A DNA stretch of 64,000 nucleotides, taken from the NCBI RefSeq assembly GCF_003337715.1, contig NZ_QPIX01000003.1, positions 161,583 to 225,582 on the forward strand, read 5' to 3'. The position numbers and the translations under genes are program-made. Each line of letters starts with the position of its first letter. The first letter of the stretch is position 1. The notes under the pieces are model-generated. The model was not told the origin of the DNA and searched no databases. It saw only the letters and a list, made by a program, of their open reading frames with translations. The stretch is from Ciceribacter lividus (lineage in GTDB: Bacteria; Pseudomonadota; Alphaproteobacteria; Rhizobiales; Rhizobiaceae). Of this stretch, positions 47,441 to 57,559 are shown piece after piece.

Positions 47441-48184
47441 ATGAAATCCCCACAAGGCTCGCTCCCCTCTGCGAAAACCCAGGCCGGACACTCGCGCCAG
47501 ATCAACGTGCGCTCGGAGATATTCCCGAAGCTCACTGCGCTGCAGAAGAGCCTCGGTGCCAACGGCTTCGCCGTGCTCAAGATCGCCGGCTCCGGTCTGC
47601 CCGGCAAACGCAAGCTCGTCGCTCAGCTTGACAACTGGTCGATGATGGTGCCGGCAGGCCTCGATGGCTTCCTCGTCCATTACGGAAGCACCCTGCTGTC
47701 GCACCTCGAGAGTTCTCTGTTGCCGCTCAGCTGGAATGCGGTCGGCGATTCGAGTTGGGCCGACACGTCGGATTTTTCCGTCTTCGTGGACCAACTACAG
47801 CCGCGCGTGCTGCCCTATTCCGGCATCGCGTTCCCCGTTCGGCTCGGCGCTTCGGGCAACGGATATGTCCTCTTCGCCGTCACCGGCGGCATCGATATTG
47901 CCGGGGAGCGGATCGTCGACATCCATTCCCGTTGCTGCAAAGTGATGACGGACCTGCTGTCGCTGGACGAGCGACGCACGCAGCCCGCCGAATCACTGAG
48001 CGATCGCGAGATCGCCTGTCTGCAGCTTGCGGGGGATGGTCGCATCAGCGAAGAGATCGCGGAGGCGCTTCGCCTCTCCGTGCACACCGTCAATGCCTAT
48101 CTCGGGTCGGCGACGATCAAGCTCGATTCGGTCAATCGCATCCAGGCGATCGCGAAGGCAATCCGCCTCGGCTACATCACGTAG
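47441..48184 (+). CDS. visR: LuxR-type motility master regulator VisR
   Basis: A 247-residue partner of VisN. The N-terminal two-thirds form a sensor-like domain without recognised ligand residues; the LuxR helix-turn-helix is LSDREIACLQLAGDGRISEE and RLSVHTVNAYLG. The start ATG follows AGGGACGG. Ends 31 bp before a convergent gene. Confidence 0.92.
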   Translation: MKSPQGSLPSAKTQAGHSRQINVRSEIFPKLTALQKSLGANGFAVLKIAGSGLPGKRKLVAQLDNWSMMVPAGLDGFLVHYGSTLLSHLESSLLPLSWNAVGDSSWADTSDFSVFVDQLQPRVLPYSGIAFPVRLGASGNGYVLFAVTGGIDIAGERIVDIHSRCCKVMTDLLSLDERRTQPAESLSDREIACLQLAGDGRISEEIAEALRLSVHTVNAYLGSATIKLDSVNRIQAIAKAIRLGYIT

Positions 48185-48214
48185 TCCGGGCGACGAGCTC
48201 ATCGCCGCGACGGT

Positions 48215-48655
48215 TCAGGTGTAGTGCGGGGAGACGCCGGCGTTGCAGAAGCGAGCCGCCTGTAGGCTGTCGCGGAGCAGGCGTGTGTTCTCTTCCGGGC
48301 TGCCCAACGGATTGTGGAAAGCCACATGGCAGATCTCGAGGCCGGCGTGATCGTGGGTCAGGGTCAGCTGCGCATAGACGGTCACGTCGCGAGGCTTGAT
48401 TTCGAGGTCGAGTACGACCTCCGGGGGGCCGCCCCATTCCAGCCTATACTCCCCGCCGGCGCCGAAGTTGACCGTTCCGGGATGGAAATAGAGTTCGGCC
48501 GCCGAGGAGACCAGGTCGGCGATGTTGCCATAGAGCTCGAAGCGCAGCAGTGAGATCAGGTCGGCGGCGTCGAGCAGCCGAAGTTCCGATGCAACCGGGC
48601 TGATCGCTTCCGCGACGATCTTTTCACGCTGGCTGGTATAGGGGCATTTCTTCAT
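48215..48655 (-). CDS. Conserved hypothetical protein of the flagellar cluster
   Basis: A 146-residue cytoplasmic protein (MKKCPYTSQREKIVAEAISP) with FELYGNIADLVSSAAELYFH and a beta-rich C-terminal half. It starts 5 nt after flhB and so is the last gene of the motA-fliM-fliN-fliG-flhB transcript. The position is conserved in rhizobia, which suggests a motility role, but no function or family is recognised. Confidence 0.72.
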   Translation of the reverse strand: MKKCPYTSQREKIVAEAISPVASELRLLDAADLISLLRFELYGNIADLVSSAAELYFHPGTVNFGAGGEYRLEWGGPPEVVLDLEIKPRDVTVYAQLTLTHDHAGLEICHVAFHNPLGSPEENTRLLRDSLQAARFCNAGVSPHYT

Positions 48656-48660
48656 CGCGA

Positions 48661-49743
48661 TTAGCGTACCCGCGTTTTCCTGGCCTTTGCCGCGTAGACC
48701 CGGTGAACGAGTTCCGCGACGGCCTTGTAGAATATCGACGGAATGACACTATCTATCGAGACTTGCGCAAACATGGAGCGAGCAAGCGGCGGGTCCTCAA
48801 AAATGGGGATATCGTGCGCCTGGGCGATCTCGCGGATCTTGAGGGCGACCAGGTCCTGTCCCTTTGCGATGACGACGGGAGCGTCGTTCTCCTCGCGCAC
48901 ATACCGCAGGGCCACCGCGTAGTGAGTCGGGTTGGTGATCACGAGCGTCGCGCGCGGCACATTGGCGATCATGCGGCGGCGCGCCCGGTCCCGTGCAATC
49001 GAGCGCTGCCGCGATTTCACGATCGGGTCGCCTTGCGACTGCTTGAGTTCGTCCTTGACTTCCTGCTTCGTCATCTTCAGCTGGGTGAACCAGTGGTAGC
49101 GCGTCCAGGCGTAGTCGCTGATCGCGAGGATTGCCGTCGCCAGAACGATGATGATCATCATCTTCTTCAGGATCGCAGCGAACTTCACGAGAATCACTTG
49201 TGGGTCGGAGAACATCGCGTCGAGGGCGCCGAAATACTCCGAGCGCAGCGCCATCACCATGATGGCCGATACAATGACGATCTTGAAGACGGATTTTCCG
49301 AATTCGACGAGGCCGCGTAGACCGAACAGGCGCTCCCATCCCTTGGCTGGCGAAATCCGCGACATTTGTGGACGAATACGCTCCAGCACGAACGAGGGCA
49401 TGTTCTGGACGACGTTCGACGTGATGCCGAAGACCATGAAGAGGGCCATCGCCGGAAAGAGCAGGGCGCCCGCTTCCCACCCGAGGTGGACGAAGAGCGA
49501 GACGACGTCGGTTGCGGTGAAGACGCGCCACTGGTCGGGTTGCTCGAAGAGATCCCGCAGTGTCTCACCCAGGCGACCCATCGCCTTCGGAAGAAAGAAC
49601 ACGGAATAGAGATAAAAGGCGAGAGCCGACGCGAAGATCGGAATTTCGCGTGACGAAGGCAGATTGCCTTTTTCCGCGGCGTCCCGCCGCTTCTTCTCGG
49701 TCGGGGCTTCTGTTTTGCTTTCTTTGTCCTGTTCGTCAGACAA
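48661..49743 (-). CDS. flhB: Flagellar export switch protein FlhB
   Basis: A 360-residue export-gate protein. N-terminal [17 protein letters not shown], four membrane helices and the autocleavage site NPTH (Asn271-Pro272, in [14 protein letters not shown]). After cleavage it switches export from rod/hook to filament substrates. The start is TTG, with AAGGAC upstream. Located between fliG and the small conserved gene. Confidence 0.95.
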   Translation of the reverse strand: MSDEQDKESKTEAPTEKKRRDAAEKGNLPSSREIPIFASALAFYLYSVFFLPKAMGRLGETLRDLFEQPDQWRVFTATDVVSLFVHLGWEAGALLFPAMALFMVFGITSNVVQNMPSFVLERIRPQMSRISPAKGWERLFGLRGLVEFGKSVFKIVIVSAIMVMALRSEYFGALDAMFSDPQVILVKFAAILKKMMIIIVLATAILAISDYAWTRYHWFTQLKMTKQEVKDELKQSQGDPIVKSRQRSIARDRARRRMIANVPRATLVITNPTHYAVALRYVREENDAPVVIAKGQDLVALKIREIAQAHDIPIFEDPPLARSMFAQVSIDSVIPSIFYKAVAELVHRVYAAKARKTRVR

Positions 49744-49890
49744 GCCCGCTGTCCTTGTTCGGCAATGCCCTTCGAGGCGGCGCCGGATTTGCTGGGCGCG
49801 TGTCTGTCGGGATGGGCGAGGCTAGCTGCCCGCCCGATCCCGTTCAATCGCGACGTGGGCGGGCGACAGGTTTTTCAACAGCAAGCCGCC

Positions 49891-50931
49891 TCAGGCGGCC
49901 TGCGTGGCATCGCCTTCCGTTTCCTTGAGCTGGATCTGACCGGAATTGGCAAGCCGGATCGCCTCCTGCGCGACGGCACGCCGGGCGATCGCGATCTCGC
50001 GCGGATTGATGCCGGTGGTGCCGGTCGCCAGATCGGATTCGATCATGCGGCGCTGACGCGGGCTGATCGCGGAAAGAACGCATTCGCGGATTTCCATTGA
50101 TGCGCCGCGCAGCGCCATCGTCAGCACATCTCCGGAGACGTCGTTGAGGAGCAGCACGCGGCTGCGCTGCGGCATGGCGAGCAGATCCTCGAAGAGGAAG
50201 ATCTTCGGCCGCACCTTCTCGACCGCCGACTTGCTGATCGTCTCCAGCGAGTTGAGGAGGGTGTCGACCTGGGGCTTGTCGAGCTCGTTCATCAGGTCCG
50301 CGACCTTGGCCGAACCCACCGAATTGCGCTCCGCCTCGATCTCCGAGATCAGTTCGTGCACGCGGTTCTCGATGATCTGAGCGGCCTTCTGGCTGACGTT
50401 TTTCAGGTTGACGGTGCGGTTCATGACGTCGGCGCGACGGCTTTCCGGCAGCTTCAGGAGAACCTTGGCGCCAAAAGAAGACGGCAGCATCGAGAGGATA
50501 TAGGCGACTGTCTGCGGATGCTCCCGCATCAGGAACTTGGCGATGAAATCGGGGTCGGCATCCTGCAGCTGGTCCCAGATCGATTCCTCGTAGGCCTGGA
50601 ACGCCGTACGCCGTCCGAGCAGCCCATCCACCTCCTCGGGGGTCAGTCCCTCCTCGAGAATGCTCTCGATCGCCTTGGCGTTGTCCATCAGGCCGGCACC
50701 TTCGGTGAAAAGGTCCTCGAACTCGTTGACCAACAGGTTGAGTTCGTCCGGTGGAATGGAGCGCAGCGTCTGCGCGGACGCGATGATGGTCTGCAGTTCG
50801 GCCTGGGTGAAGTACTTCAGCAGCTTGCCGGCGACGCCCTTGCCCATCGCCAGCAGGACGGCCGCAGCCTTGTCCGCCTGGGAAAGGGGTGTTCCAGGTA
50901 GGTTACTGCCGAAGTCGTCAAAGTCCATCAT
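49891..50931 (-). CDS. fliG: Flagellar motor switch protein FliG
   Basis: A 346-residue rotor protein that contacts MotA. N-terminal LSQADKAAAVLLAMGKGVAG, middle domain EHPQTVAYILSMLPS, and C-terminal torque helix region with LFEDLLAMPQRSRVLLLNDV. GAGGAAGAAG precedes two adjacent ATG codons (50931, 50928). Interacts with FliF and the FliM/FliN ring encoded beside it. Confidence 0.95.
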   Translation of the reverse strand: MMDFDDFGSNLPGTPLSQADKAAAVLLAMGKGVAGKLLKYFTQAELQTIIASAQTLRSIPPDELNLLVNEFEDLFTEGAGLMDNAKAIESILEEGLTPEEVDGLLGRRTAFQAYEESIWDQLQDADPDFIAKFLMREHPQTVAYILSMLPSSFGAKVLLKLPESRRADVMNRTVNLKNVSQKAAQIIENRVHELISEIEAERNSVGSAKVADLMNELDKPQVDTLLNSLETISKSAVEKVRPKIFLFEDLLAMPQRSRVLLLNDVSGDVLTMALRGASMEIRECVLSAISPRQRRMIESDLATGTTGINPREIAIARRAVAQEAIRLANSGQIQLKETEGDATQAA

Positions 50932-50960
50932 GGTCTTCTTCCTCTCTGGCCCGTCATGGG

Positions 50961-51542
50961 TCAGGTCGTCTTGCTACCCATCACTTCGATCAGCTTGACG
51001 CCGAAGCGGGTGTCATCGTTTTCGAGCACGGTGATTTCGCCACGCGCGATGCGTCGGCCGTTCACCGTGATGTCGACCGGCTCACCGATCTTCTTGTCCA
51101 GGGTGATGATCGCCCCTTCCTCGAGATTCATGAGGCCGGCAACCGGCATCTTGCTCGCGCCCAGGATGACTTCGACATCAATGGGAATGTCCATGATGAG
51201 ATCGAAGTTGGCCGTCAGGGCGCTGCCGGGCTGTTGCGAGGATACCGTCGACGGCTCATCGAACCCGCCGCCGAATGCATCGGTGCCGAACGCGTCAGTC
51301 CCGAAATCGCTCACTGCGGCCGGGGCGGCGGCAGGAAAACCGCCGAGGTCCGATTCGAATGCGGAAAGATCGGCCGTGTCCATCGGCGAGGCGGAAAAGT
51401 CGCTGCCGAAATCGGGCAGTGTGCCTTCCGAATCACTCTTCAGGACGCCGCGCAGGTCGTCGACCGCCTGGTCGAAGGCGGCGTCGGACGTCACCATGGA
51501 CAGTGCGTCTTCATCGGGTACAGGTGTTTTCTTAGTAGCCAT
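50961..51542 (-). CDS. fliN: Flagellar motor switch protein FliN
   Basis: A 193-residue C-ring protein. The FliN/SpoA domain is C-terminal (about 110-193: DIPIDVEVILGASKMPVAGL, LDKKIGEPVDITVNGRRIAR). The N-terminal 100 residues are an acidic low-complexity extension, longer than in E. coli FliN but common in rhizobia. Confidence 0.94.
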   Translation of the reverse strand: MATKKTPVPDEDALSMVTSDAAFDQAVDDLRGVLKSDSEGTLPDFGSDFSASPMDTADLSAFESDLGGFPAAAPAAVSDFGTDAFGTDAFGGGFDEPSTVSSQQPGSALTANFDLIMDIPIDVEVILGASKMPVAGLMNLEEGAIITLDKKIGEPVDITVNGRRIARGEITVLENDDTRFGVKLIEVMGSKTT

Positions 51543-51599
51543 GCAGTCATAATTCCTGTCGAAACTTGCCTCAGCCTGCCTTGGTGAAGCGTTGATGTG

Positions 51600-52553
51600 C
51601 TAGCCCATGAGATGTCTCAGGATTTCGTCTTCGCTGCTGACGTTGTCCTTGACGCGTACCGTGTAGTGTTCACCCGCCCGCCCGAACTCGCAGCGATAGA
51701 GATTCTTGCCGTTGGCGCTGACGTCGACCATGACGTCGCCACGATCCTGAAAGGCGATCACGTCGCCCACCGCCAGGCGGGAAATCGTATCGAGGGTCAG
51801 CGGCTGCAGCTGAATTCGTGCCTGCAGTTTCACCTGCGAACGGCGAACCTGCTCGGCCATCTGCTCGGCCCATTCCTTGCGGCTCTGGCCCGCCTGGCTC
51901 CGCGACTTCGGTACCGTGACCACGGTCTTCAGCAGGGCCTTCTGCGGGATGACTACGTAGAATTCGGAGGCGACGGGGCCGAGTTCGACACCCATCTTGA
52001 CGACAGCGCCGTACTCGTCGACGTGATCCTCCTCCGGTTTCAGGCGGTCTTCGGCGTTGTGCGGGCGTTCGAGTTGCGGTTCGAAGGAACCGGGAACCTC
52101 GATGCCCGAGCGCAGGACGTTGGCGATCTTGCCGATCACCATGACGGACAGATCGAGCTCAATGCGTGAGAGAGGACGCTGGATCGGCTCCTCGATCGTT
52201 TCCGGGAGCGCTCCCAGCAGGTTCTCCATCAGGGTGACGACGAAGGCGTTGCCGCAGCCGACGACGAAATTGGGGCTCCAGTTGCGCAGCGATCCGTCCG
52301 CCAGCACAACGTTGTCGCCGAGTTCGGCGATGAGTTCGCTCATCAGGCCGGCTTCGTGGCCGTTGTAATGAACGTCGACCTGGAGGCCGGTTTCGCTCTG
52401 CAGGACGTCCGGCAGGAGTTCCGTGAAAAGGTGGCCGAAATCGCTGCAGAGTTTCTCGACGGTCTTCCTGTCGCCCAAGCCCCCGGTGAGGCGCGCGAGC
52501 AAAGCCTGATCCATTGCCGACTCCGGCTTGTTCTCGGTCATCATCATCGTCAT
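51600..52553 (-). CDS. fliM: Flagellar motor switch protein FliM
   Basis: A 317-residue switch protein that receives phosphorylated CheY2. The middle CheC-like domain and the C-terminal SpoA domain ([20 protein letters not shown]) are recognisable. The N-terminus lacks the classical LSQAEIDALL CheY-binding peptide of enterics. Its ATG overlaps the motA stop by 4 nt; further ATGs at codons 3-5 are possible starts. Confidence 0.92.
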   Translation of the reverse strand: MTMMMTENKPESAMDQALLARLTGGLGDRKTVEKLCSDFGHLFTELLPDVLQSETGLQVDVHYNGHEAGLMSELIAELGDNVVLADGSLRNWSPNFVVGCGNAFVVTLMENLLGALPETIEEPIQRPLSRIELDLSVMVIGKIANVLRSGIEVPGSFEPQLERPHNAEDRLKPEEDHVDEYGAVVKMGVELGPVASEFYVVIPQKALLKTVVTVPKSRSQAGQSRKEWAEQMAEQVRRSQVKLQARIQLQPLTLDTISRLAVGDVIAFQDRGDVMVDVSANGKNLYRCEFGRAGEHYTVRVKDNVSSEDEILRHLMG

Positions 52554-53425
52554 GCCGCCGCCTTGTTCTCGCCGCCGGGATTCATCATTTCCTGCTCGAC
52601 GGCGTCGATGGACGGACGCTCATGCGAGGAGATTGTCTTGCGTCCATATTCGAGCGCGACCTGCGGTACCGAGCCGTTCATGTAGGCGAGCAGCGTCTGC
52701 TTGACGATGATGTAGAGGCGATGCTGCTTGGTTCGGACAGTCTTGATCTGGGCGGCGAGCGGGTTGCAGATGCAATAGGAGAGGACGATCCCGAGCATCG
52801 TACCGACGAGTGCGGCGCCGATCAGGCCGCCGAGAACCTCCGGCGATTCGTTGATCTTGCCCATCGCCTTGATGACCCCGAGAACGGCCGCGACGATACC
52901 GATGGCCGGGAAACTGTCGCCCATGACCGTGATCGCGTTGTAGGGCTTCATCTTGTCGTGAAGGATGGTGTTGATTTCCTCGTCCATCAGCGCTTCGATC
53001 TCGTGGGAGCGGGCGTTCCCGATGATGATCAGTCGGACGTAGTCGCAGATGAAGGCAGTAAGATCCTTGTTCTTCAAAACGGAAGGAGCCGCCTGAAAGA
53101 TCGTCGATTCGTCGGGATTGTCGATGTGCGCTTCGATCTCGTTGCGGGACTTCGTTCTCAGGTCGCGCATCAGAGAATAGAGGACCCCCAGAACGTCGAG
53201 ATAGTCTCGTTCCTTCGGAACCGCGTTCTTCAGCACCTCGGCCGTGGATTTTCCGGAGTCCTTCACGACCTTTATGGGATTGGCCATAATGAAGCCGCCG
53301 AGACCCGCACCGCCGATGATCATGAGCTCGAAGGGCTGGATGAGGACGTTGACATGTCCGCCCATGGCCATATAGCCGCCGAGGATACAGCCAAAAGTGA
53401 TAACAAGTCCGATTATGATGTTCAT
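52550..53425 (-). CDS. motA: Flagellar motor stator protein MotA
   Basis: A 291-residue inner-membrane stator subunit forming the proton channel with MotB (not in this window). N-terminal [20 protein letters not shown], helix [18 protein letters not shown], the cytoplasmic charged region, and C-terminal helices [14 protein letters not shown] and [20 protein letters not shown]. It leads the motA-fliM-fliN-fliG-flhB run and diverges from the flgF operon across a 179-bp spacer. Confidence 0.96.
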   Translation of the reverse strand: MNIIIGLVITFGCILGGYMAMGGHVNVLIQPFELMIIGGAGLGGFIMANPIKVVKDSGKSTAEVLKNAVPKERDYLDVLGVLYSLMRDLRTKSRNEIEAHIDNPDESTIFQAAPSVLKNKDLTAFICDYVRLIIIGNARSHEIEALMDEEINTILHDKMKPYNAITVMGDSFPAIGIVAAVLGVIKAMGKINESPEVLGGLIGAALVGTMLGIVLSYCICNPLAAQIKTVRTKQHRLYIIVKQTLLAYMNGSVPQVALEYGRKTISSHERPSIDAVEQEMMNPGGENKAAA

Positions 53426-53604
53426 ATCGCGCCCGCGGTGACAGTTATTTTCGGGTCTAGCGATAGGGGCCTTGCCTTGCGTGAGGCTGAATGCCGCGGG
53501 TTTCACGGTTTGTGAACCTAGAGAAAGCTTCGCACAAGCCTTTTGCCGCAAGAAGGGCGATAACGGACGCCTGACCCGATTGTCCACAAGAGGCGGAAAA
53601 GACC

Positions 53605-54384
53605 GTGACGACAACTTATGCGAGCTACCAGCTAATCACCCGGGATATCACCAGGTCTCTCGACCGCGTGGCGAAGGCCCCGGATGTCTCCCGCGAGACC
53701 GAGTATTACCTGTCCAGGATCGGCGACATAAAGTCCATCGACGACTTCATGGGCGACAGCCGCCTGTACAATTATGCCCTGAAGGCGCACGGCCTCGAGG
53801 ATATGGCTTATGCAAAGGCCTTCATCCGCAAGGTGCTGACCGAGGGTGTTGCCGACAAGGAAGCCTTCGCCAATCAGCTTGCCGACAGCCGTTATTCGGA
53901 GCTCGTCAAGTCGCTGAACTTCGCCGAACAGGGTGCGGCTGCGACCGCGTTCACCAAAGCCCAGCAGGGGGTCGTCGACAAATACATGCGCCAGACGCTC
54001 GAGGAGCAGGCCGGTGCCGAAAATACGGGCGTGCGGCTGGCGCTCTACTTCGAGCGGACCGCTCCGAAGATATCCTCGGCCATGGACATCCTCGCCGATG
54101 ACGCGCTCTCTCAAGTGGTTCGCACGGCGCTCGGCCTGCCGGAAGAGTTCGCTGGCTCCGATATCGACCAGCAGGCCGCCACCATCGGCCGCATGATCGA
54201 CATCAAGGACTTCCAGGACCCGGAGAAGACGGGTCTCTTCCTCGAACGGTTCACCGCCATGTGGGAGCTGCAACATCCGTCCGAGAGCTACGACCCGCTC
54301 GCGGTGTTCGGCTCCTCGTCCGGATACGGCATCTCGCCGGATCTGCTCATCTCGATCAACTCTCTCAAGCTCGGAGGCAGCTAA
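53605..54384 (+). CDS. DUF1217 flagellar-cluster protein
   Basis: A 259-residue DUF1217 protein that starts with GTG and ends directly at the flgF start. The family is found almost only in alphaproteobacterial flagellar clusters, where related proteins contribute to basal-body assembly; specific function unknown. Segments [20 protein letters not shown] and [20 protein letters not shown] are typical. Confidence 0.85.
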   Translation: MTTTYASYQLITRDITRSLDRVAKAPDVSRETEYYLSRIGDIKSIDDFMGDSRLYNYALKAHGLEDMAYAKAFIRKVLTEGVADKEAFANQLADSRYSELVKSLNFAEQGAAATAFTKAQQGVVDKYMRQTLEEQAGAENTGVRLALYFERTAPKISSAMDILADDALSQVVRTALGLPEEFAGSDIDQQAATIGRMIDIKDFQDPEKTGLFLERFTAMWELQHPSESYDPLAVFGSSSGYGISPDLLISINSLKLGGS

Positions 54385-55119
54385 GTGCAGTCGGGACTCT
54401 ATGTTGCCCTGTCGTCCCAGGTCGCCCTCGAACGGCGCCTCACGACCATCGCTGACAATATTGCCAATGTGAACACCGTCGGCTTCCGCGGCACCGAGGT
54501 CAAATTCGACGAGGTCCTCAGCCGGACCCATAACGATCTCAATGCCAAGATTGCCTTCGTCTCGCAGGGTAACGACTATCTCTCGACGCGAGCCGGCGAA
54601 TTGCAGCACACAGGCAACGAGCTGGACTTCGCGATCAAGGGCGATGCCTGGTTTGCGATCGACACGCCGGCAGGGCAGGTCCTGACCCGCGACGGGCGGT
54701 TTACCATCAAGGAGACGGGGGAACTCATATCCTTGCGCGGTTATCCGGTTCTCGATGCCGGCGGCGCACCGATCCAGCTCAATCGTGCCGGCGGTCCGCC
54801 GACGGTCGGGCAGGACGGAAAAATTCTCCAGGATGGCCGCCAGGTCGCCGTCCTCGGCGTTTTTTCCGCCGATGTCACCAAGGGGTTCGTGCGCTATGAG
54901 AACAGCGGCATCACCACGGTCGACCAGCCGCAACCCGTCGTCGACAACAGCCAGATCTCCGTGGTGCAGGGTTACCTCGAAAATTCCAACGTCAACGGCA
55001 TCAGCGAAATTACCCAGCTCATCCAGGTCAATCGTGCGTTCGAGAGCGTCAGTTCGCTGATGCGCGACAGCGAGAGCTCGCTGAACGATGCGATCAAGAC
55101 GCTCGGCGGATCGAGCTGA
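54385..55119 (+). CDS. flgF: Flagellar basal-body rod protein FlgF
   Basis: A 244-residue proximal rod protein. The N-terminal rod motif is RRLTTIADNIANVNTVGFRG and the C-terminal motif is SNVNGISEITQLIQVNRAFE. The start is GTG directly after the previous stop (TAAGTG), with GGAGGCAGC. Shorter than FlgG (262 residues), which is encoded separately. Confidence 0.92.
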   Translation: MQSGLYVALSSQVALERRLTTIADNIANVNTVGFRGTEVKFDEVLSRTHNDLNAKIAFVSQGNDYLSTRAGELQHTGNELDFAIKGDAWFAIDTPAGQVLTRDGRFTIKETGELISLRGYPVLDAGGAPIQLNRAGGPPTVGQDGKILQDGRQVAVLGVFSADVTKGFVRYENSGITTVDQPQPVVDNSQISVVQGYLENSNVNGISEITQLIQVNRAFESVSSLMRDSESSLNDAIKTLGGSS

Positions 55120-55131
55120 GGTCGCTGAGCC

Positions 55132-56532
55132 ATGTCTGAACCCGTCTCCGCTGAATTCGCCCTTTCCGGCAAGCTGACCCAGCTCGCAGGCCTGGCGGCG
55201 CGCTATGCAGATCCCGCGTTCTCGGTGACCCACGGAGGCCGTGTGCGTACGATCGCCGCCGGCCATTACACGGTGGCGGGACTTTCGCGGCACGTGAGGC
55301 TCGGTGAATTCGTCGCCCATCGCAGCCCGACCGGAATCCACCTCGGAGAGGTGGTGCGGGTGGAGCCTGACGTCGCCTATGTCTGCCCGATCGAACCGGG
55401 CGAGCCGATCGGCATCCATGATCTCGTCATTCGCAAGGGCGCCTTCAGAATTGCTCCCGACGACAGCTGGTGCGGTCGCACGATCAACGCGCTCGGCGAG
55501 CCGATCGACGGACGCGGGCCGCTCACGCCCGGCCTGCTGCGCCGTCCGGTCTCCAACAGCGCGCCGTCATCCATGGCACGGCGGCGCGTGGAGCAGGGGT
55601 TTCGCACCGGCGTCCGGGCGATCGACATCTTCTCACCCCTGTGCTTCGGCCAGCGCCTCGGCATCTTTGCCGGGTCTGGCGTGGGCAAGTCGACGCTTCT
55701 GTCGATGCTCGCCCGGGCCGACGCCTTCGACAAGGTCGTGATCGCGCTCGTCGGTGAACGTGGACGCGAGGTGCGTGAGTTCATCGAGGATACGCTTGGT
55801 CCGAACATGAAGAAGTCGGTGGCGGTCATCGCCACCAGCGACGAGAGCCCGATGCTGCGCAAGATGGCACCGCTCGCGGCCATGACGATCGCCGAACACT
55901 TCCGCGACCGCGGTGAAAACGTACTCTTCATCGTCGACAGCGTTACCCGCTTCGCCCATGCGATCCGCGAGGTGGCGATGGCCGCCGGCGAGCCGCCTGT
56001 TGCGCGCGGCTACCCCGCCTCGGTGTTTACCGAGTTGCCGCGCCTCCTGGAACGGGCAGGTCCCGGCACCGAGGGTTCGGGAACGATCACCGCCATCATT
56101 TCGATTCTTGTCGACGGTGACAATCACAACGACCCGATCGCCGATTCGACGCGCGGCATTCTCGACGGCCATATCGTGCTCGACCGCTCGCTGGCGGAAG
56201 AGGGGCGCTATCCGCCGATCAATCCGCTCGCCTCGATCTCGCGCCTTGCGCGCAAGGCCTGGAGCGACGATCAGGAGAAACTGGTCTCCCGCCTGAAGAC
56301 GCTCATCCACCGCTTCGAGGAAACCCGCGACCTGCGTCTGATCGGGGGGTATCGCGCCGGCAGCGATCCTGATCTCGACATGGCGATCAAGCAGGTGCCG
56401 GTGATCTACGAGGTTCTGAAACAGACGCCCGCCGACAGGCCGGCAATGGATGCCTACGCCGATCTTGCCAACGCCTTGAAGCAGGCGGCGATGCAGTCGG
56501 CGCCGGCCGCCATCGGAAAAATGAGGGGATAG
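55132..56532 (+). CDS. fliI: Flagellum-specific ATPase FliI
   Basis: A 466-residue ATPase of the export apparatus, related to F1 beta. Walker A GSGVGKST at about 180-188, GERGREVREFIED, and Walker B VLFIVDSVTRFAHA. The C-terminal helical domain is complete. It drives or regulates unfolding and delivery of flagellar substrates. Confidence 0.96.
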   Translation: MSEPVSAEFALSGKLTQLAGLAARYADPAFSVTHGGRVRTIAAGHYTVAGLSRHVRLGEFVAHRSPTGIHLGEVVRVEPDVAYVCPIEPGEPIGIHDLVIRKGAFRIAPDDSWCGRTINALGEPIDGRGPLTPGLLRRPVSNSAPSSMARRRVEQGFRTGVRAIDIFSPLCFGQRLGIFAGSGVGKSTLLSMLARADAFDKVVIALVGERGREVREFIEDTLGPNMKKSVAVIATSDESPMLRKMAPLAAMTIAEHFRDRGENVLFIVDSVTRFAHAIREVAMAAGEPPVARGYPASVFTELPRLLERAGPGTEGSGTITAIISILVDGDNHNDPIADSTRGILDGHIVLDRSLAEEGRYPPINPLASISRLARKAWSDDQEKLVSRLKTLIHRFEETRDLRLIGGYRAGSDPDLDMAIKQVPVIYEVLKQTPADRPAMDAYADLANALKQAAMQSAPAAIGKMRG

Positions 56533-56534
56533 TC

Positions 56535-57095
56535 GTGACCGACTTCGATACCGACGAACGGACAGTGTCCCCGAAGCCGCAGGCTTCGCGCGCGATGTCG
56601 ACCACCGACCGCGTTCTCGCCGTGACGGGGGTCGCCCTCGCCTGCGCGGCCGCATTCTTCCCTTGGTACGTCTTCTTCAACGAAGAGAAGTTCGGTATCC
56701 GCGTCGCGGAAATGGATCATACGCGCGACCTGCCGGAAACGCCTGGTCGCAACGTCTTCAGTGTCTCGCCCCTCGCGATGGTCGACAAGGACGACAACGG
56801 ACCGAAGCTCAACTGGCCGAAGACCGACCCGCTGGTGACGGCGACGGTCTCCAAGATCGGCAAGGAAAACGCGGCCGGAAAGGAACTGAAGGAGCAGCAA
56901 CCGTTCCCGGGCAAGAGTGGCTTCCGCCTTCTGCACGTCGCCAACGGCCGGGCGCTGATCGAGGATAATTCCGGCATGTATATCGTGCGGGTCGGTTCGA
57001 TTCTCCCCGACAACAGTCGCGTCGCAACGCTGGAACAGCGCGACGGCAAGTGGGTCATCGTCAGCTCCACGGGCGCCGTCTACGAGCCCGATTGA
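56535..57095 (+). CDS. Conserved membrane protein of flagellar cluster
   Basis: A 186-residue protein with a GTG start 2 nt after fliI. One membrane helix at about 28-48 (LAVTGVALACAAAFFPWYVF) is followed by an extracytoplasmic domain. Residues about 125-180 (LLHVANGRALIEDNSGMYIV, VGSILPDNSRVATLEQRDGK) look like a PilP/GspC-type beta domain. Conserved in rhizobia at this place; function unknown. Confidence 0.75.
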   Translation: MTDFDTDERTVSPKPQASRAMSTTDRVLAVTGVALACAAAFFPWYVFFNEEKFGIRVAEMDHTRDLPETPGRNVFSVSPLAMVDKDDNGPKLNWPKTDPLVTATVSKIGKENAAGKELKEQQPFPGKSGFRLLHVANGRALIEDNSGMYIVRVGSILPDNSRVATLEQRDGKWVIVSSTGAVYEPD

Positions 57096-57169
57096 CGTTC
57101 GTCTACCCGTAAGTCCCACGCAAGATTACGTGCGTAGGTTCACATCCAGAAAATGACGGAGTGAAGCCT

Positions 57170-57556
57170 ATGCAGCCTATCCAGTTGTTCGCTTTGGCCT
57201 CCAGGCAAGCCGAATGGCTTTCCATTCGCCAGGAGGTCGTTGCCAGCAACATCGCCAATGCCAACACCCCCGACTATCGCGCCAGGGAGGTTACCCCCTT
57301 CAGCGCGGTGCTGGACGAGACGGTGCCACGCATGGCGAGGACCAATCCCGGTCATCTCGCCGCGAGCGAGTACGGTGACGACGTGGAGGTCCGTGAAGCC
57401 GCCCTCAACCAGGAGATCGGCGTTCTCGAGTCCGGCAACAGCGTCGCGCTGGCTGACGAATTGACCAAGGCGGGCGAAATCGGTCGCCAGCATCAGCTCA
57501 ACACGGCTCTCGTCACATCCTTTCATCGCATGATGCTGATGACTGTTAAGAGGTAA
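57170..57556 (+). CDS. flgB: Flagellar basal-body rod protein FlgB
   Basis: A 128-residue proximal rod protein with the EVVASNIANANTPDYRARE rod motif. The ATG at 57170 follows CGGAGTGAAG; a GTG at 57161 is possible. It starts the flgBC-fliE-flgGAI-motE-flgH-fliLP run. Confidence 0.93.
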   Translation: MQPIQLFALASRQAEWLSIRQEVVASNIANANTPDYRAREVTPFSAVLDETVPRMARTNPGHLAASEYGDDVEVREAALNQEIGVLESGNSVALADELTKAGEIGRQHQLNTALVTSFHRMMLMTVKR

Positions 57557-57559
57557 GCC

